Below are positions 42,592 through 43,960 of a DNA stretch of 43,960 bases, one piece after another; positions within the stretch are counted from its first letter, which is position 1; every line of letters begins with the position of its first letter. Both the position numbers and the translations under genes were made by a program. The notes beneath the pieces are model-generated. The model ran no database searches, was not told where the DNA came from, and saw nothing but the letters and a program-made list of their open reading frames with translations. The DNA comes from Henriciella sp. (GTDB taxonomy: Bacteria; Pseudomonadota; Alphaproteobacteria; Caulobacterales; Hyphomonadaceae). The stretch lies in assembly GCA_013213825.1 (NCBI GenBank), contig JABSQA010000011.1:1-43960 (forward strand), written 5' to 3'.

Positions 42592-42617
42592 CGCTCTTCC
42601 CTTCGTCGGGAAGAGCG
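42592..42617. terminator. Terminator-like stem-loop after the monooxygenase
   Basis: CGCTCTTCCC (42592-42601) pairs perfectly with GGGAAGAGCG (42608-42617) around TTCGTC. The tail AATTTCGTT is moderately T-rich. It lies 190 bases after the monooxygenase stop. Confidence 0.5.
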
Positions 42618-42650
42618 AATTTCGTTCGACTATAGTTAGCTAAGACTTGC

Positions 42651-42682
42651 GTGAAATCTCCGTAATATTTGTTGGATTTCAC
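42651..42682. promoter_or_regulatory. Inverted repeat upstream of the outer membrane protein gene
   Basis: GTGAAATC (42651-42658) and GATTTCAC (42675-42682) are perfect complements with a 16-base AT-rich spacer. A further TTTCACC repeats at 42689-42695. The layout suits a dimeric regulator's site over the promoter; the regulator is unknown. Confidence 0.45.
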
Positions 42683-42737
42683 CTTTGTTTCACCTGGCGC
42701 TCCGACACTGCTGGCTATGAAAGCTAGGAGACGGATT

Positions 42738-43406
42738 ATGCGACTTCACACTAAACTTGCTTTACTGGTCTTGGCCGCCACTGGGATGACCGGCATGGCC
42801 AGCGCGCAAGGCGATTTCGCCGTTACAGGTGGCATTGGCACGATGGGCGGAAGCGTTGAAGGCCAGTTCCAAGTGAACGAGTATTTTCAGCTCCGCGCGG
42901 GCGCCAATTATCTGACCTTCGATGTCGATATTGATGTCGATGACATCACATATGAAGGTGAACCCGACTTTTCCGGCTTTGGCGCGTTTGTCGATGTGCA
43001 CCCGTTCGGCAATAGTTTCTTCCTCACCGGCGGGGCCTATGCGGGGGGCAAAGAGATTGACCTGGTTGCGTCCTCAACCGTGGCGGTTGACATTGGTGGC
43101 GTCACTTTCACCCCAGCAGAGTATGGTCGATTGGAAGGCGATGTCGCCTTTGATGATGTCGCGCCCTTCTTGGGGCTTGGCTTCGACACGACCTTCACCG
43201 GCAGCGGCCATTGGGGCTTCAACATCATGGCCGGGGCTGCCGTGTTTGGCTCAGGTGATGTCACGCTGGATGCGGTTGGCGGAACCTTATCCAATGATCC
43301 AATCCTGCAAGCCGAACTGGCGCGCGAGATTCAAGACATTGAGAATGAGATCGAAGACTATGAGCTATGGCCCGTGGTTCAGCTCGGGCTCAGCTATCGG
43401 TTCTAA
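42738..43406 (+). CDS. Small outer membrane beta-barrel protein
   Basis: A 222-residue exported protein with a cleavable signal (residues 1-22, MRLHTKLALLVLAATGMTGMASAQG) and alternating hydrophobic/polar strands typical of an eight-stranded barrel. It ends in LGLSYRF, the aromatic C-terminus recognised by the Bam machinery. The region DVDIDVDD may be an acidic loop. No specific family is certain; it resembles generic OmpA/OmpW-size barrels. AGGAG lies 8 or so bases before the ATG at 42738, and the extension to 42669 lacks signal character. The gene is isolated and flanked on both sides by REP-like palindromes. Confidence 0.78.
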   Translation: MRLHTKLALLVLAATGMTGMASAQGDFAVTGGIGTMGGSVEGQFQVNEYFQLRAGANYLTFDVDIDVDDITYEGEPDFSGFGAFVDVHPFGNSFFLTGGAYAGGKEIDLVASSTVAVDIGGVTFTPAEYGRLEGDVAFDDVAPFLGLGFDTTFTGSGHWGFNIMAGAAVFGSGDVTLDAVGGTLSNDPILQAELAREIQDIENEIEDYELWPVVQLGLSYRF

Positions 43407-43418
43407 TCCCGCTCCGTA

Positions 43419-43440
43419 GACCCCTGCGCAGGCAGGGGTC
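43419..43440. repeat. REP-like palindrome 3
   Basis: GACCCCTGC and GCAGGGGTC flank GCAG with 9-bp perfect arms, 12 bases after the outer membrane protein stop. It may also act as a transcript end. Confidence 0.6.
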
Positions 43441-43486
43441 CAGGGACTTAAGTTGACTCAAGTGCAACAGGATGAGACCGTCCATG

Positions 43487-43508
43487 GATACCTGCCTCCG
43501 CAGGTATC
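43487..43508. repeat. REP-like palindrome 4
   Basis: GATACCTGC and GCAGGTATC flank CTCC with 9-bp perfect arms. It lies between copy 3 and the end of purL and shares the preceding CCATGG with copy 1. Confidence 0.6.
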
Positions 43509-43528
43509 TTCGGACATAAGGAGAGGCT

Positions 43529-43960
43529 CTAGTCCACTGCGTTCATATACGTCGGCAGCCAACCTTCGTGGGCTTCGCGGAGGCGGGACAGGGATATTGA
43601 TCCTTTCACCGAACCACTATCGTTCCAAGCAATCTTATCTCCTGAGAAGCTACCTTGAACAAACGCTCTTGGGATTCCACTTGCGTTCGGTCCGGCGCGT
43701 TTAAGGACCAAATCCAGGTGTTCGGGCGAGACGGCCAAGACGTACTCAGATTGGCGCTCGTTAAACAGAAATTCGACGGCGGTCAGGTCTTGAGCGTTCC
43801 AGTTGAGCTGCGCGCCCACGCCAGATGCCATCGCTGCTTCGGTCACCGCACACAAAATTCCACCATCGCTGATATCGTGCACGGCATTGACCAAACCGTC
43901 GACGATCAGTGAGCGAACGAAATCAGCATTAGATTGTTCCATCCCGAGATCCACACGAGG
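43529..43960 (-). CDS. purL: Phosphoribosylformylglycinamidine synthase subunit PurL, C-terminal fragment
   Basis: The minus-strand frame runs off the right edge and holds the last 144 codons. The segment NAVHDISDGGILCAVTEAAMASGVGA is the conserved motif of the second AIR-synthase-like half of PurL, preceded by MEQSNADFVRSLI. PurL makes FGAM from FGAR with glutamine and ATP in purine synthesis, together with PurS and PurQ, which lie outside. The stop at 43529 follows a normal C-terminus, so the gene end is intact. Only the upstream end is cut by the window. Confidence 0.9.
   Translation of the reverse strand, partial: PRVDLGMEQSNADFVRSLIVDGLVNAVHDISDGGILCAVTEAAMASGVGAQLNWNAQDLTAVEFLFNERQSEYVLAVSPEHLDLVLKRAGPNASGIPRAFVQGSFSGDKIAWNDSGSVKGSISLSRLREAHEGWLPTYMNAVD

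Larger units (their letters stand above)
42402..42737. other. Intergenic region with palindromes and a promoter
   Basis: This 336-base gap holds two REP-like palindromes (42467-42488 and 42534-42557), a terminator-like stem at 42592-42617, and an inverted repeat with promoter-like AT-rich DNA at 42651-42682 before the outer membrane protein gene. I see no coding sequence in it. Confidence 0.75.

Noticed and set aside
1-43960. CRISPR array, prophage, insertion sequence or biosynthetic gene cluster
   Set aside because: No regularly spaced repeats, phage structural genes, transposases or clustered synthases were seen on reading the whole window.

Overview
The window is a gene-dense stretch of chromosome from an alphaproteobacterium. 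The signs are the ppiC-argJ-mutT block facing secA, an alpha-type serC-serA locus, a 340-residue two-domain dCTP deaminase, metZ-type methionine synthesis, a short Flp pilin and GANTC (CcrM-type) sites clustered in intergenic DNA. A marine heterotroph of the Hyphomonadales/Maricaulales kind is my best guess from gene content alone; it is an inference. I see no prophage, insertion sequence, CRISPR array or rRNA.

Layout. 1-5.5 kb: the 3' half of an S9A prolyl oligopeptidase, a TauD-like dioxygenase, a DedA/YqaA membrane protein, HMG-CoA lyase facing a CaiB-type CoA transferase, hisI and a PilZ protein. 5.5-6.15 kb: a 668-base stretch with no credible protein but much RNA-like structure. 6.15-12.4 kb: a serine hydrolase lipoprotein, a three-gene small-membrane-protein/HTH operon under a palindrome array and facing an MFS exporter, and an ABC-2 exporter pair. 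12.4-19 kb: a DksA-like zinc finger protein, metZ, dcd, an ABC exporter, a small membrane protein and a chemoreceptor. 19-25.2 kb: a CAT-anticodon tRNA, a SIMPL lipoprotein, panD, a sirtuin with a coupled small protein, an S45 acylase and an epoxide hydrolase. 25.2-31 kb: a leftward operon ppiC-argJ-mutT-flp and divergent secA. 31-38 kb: creD, an acyltransferase, a lone receiver-domain protein, serC-GNAT-serA and a MarR-like regulator. 38-44 kb: an NlpC/P60 hydrolase, an anchored cytochrome c, pheA, a Baeyer-Villiger-type monooxygenase, a small beta-barrel protein among palindromic repeats, and the 3' end of purL.

Most genes are housekeeping or amino acid metabolism (hisI, metZ, serC, serA, pheA, argJ, panD) mixed with envelope, export and signalling functions. 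Genes are packed tightly, with stop/start overlaps inside operons (ATGA or TAATG) and several convergent pairs whose coding ends overlap.

I found no obvious new multi-gene system. The best leads for something undescribed are RNA- or DNA-level: the structured 5.7-6.08 kb segment, an 11-bp inverted repeat that puts the tauD-like start codon in a loop, the CTTGAC palindrome array at 8.56-8.60 kb, the serC leader with a hairpin at the ribosome binding site, and a cluster of four GANTC sites before the MarR-like gene.
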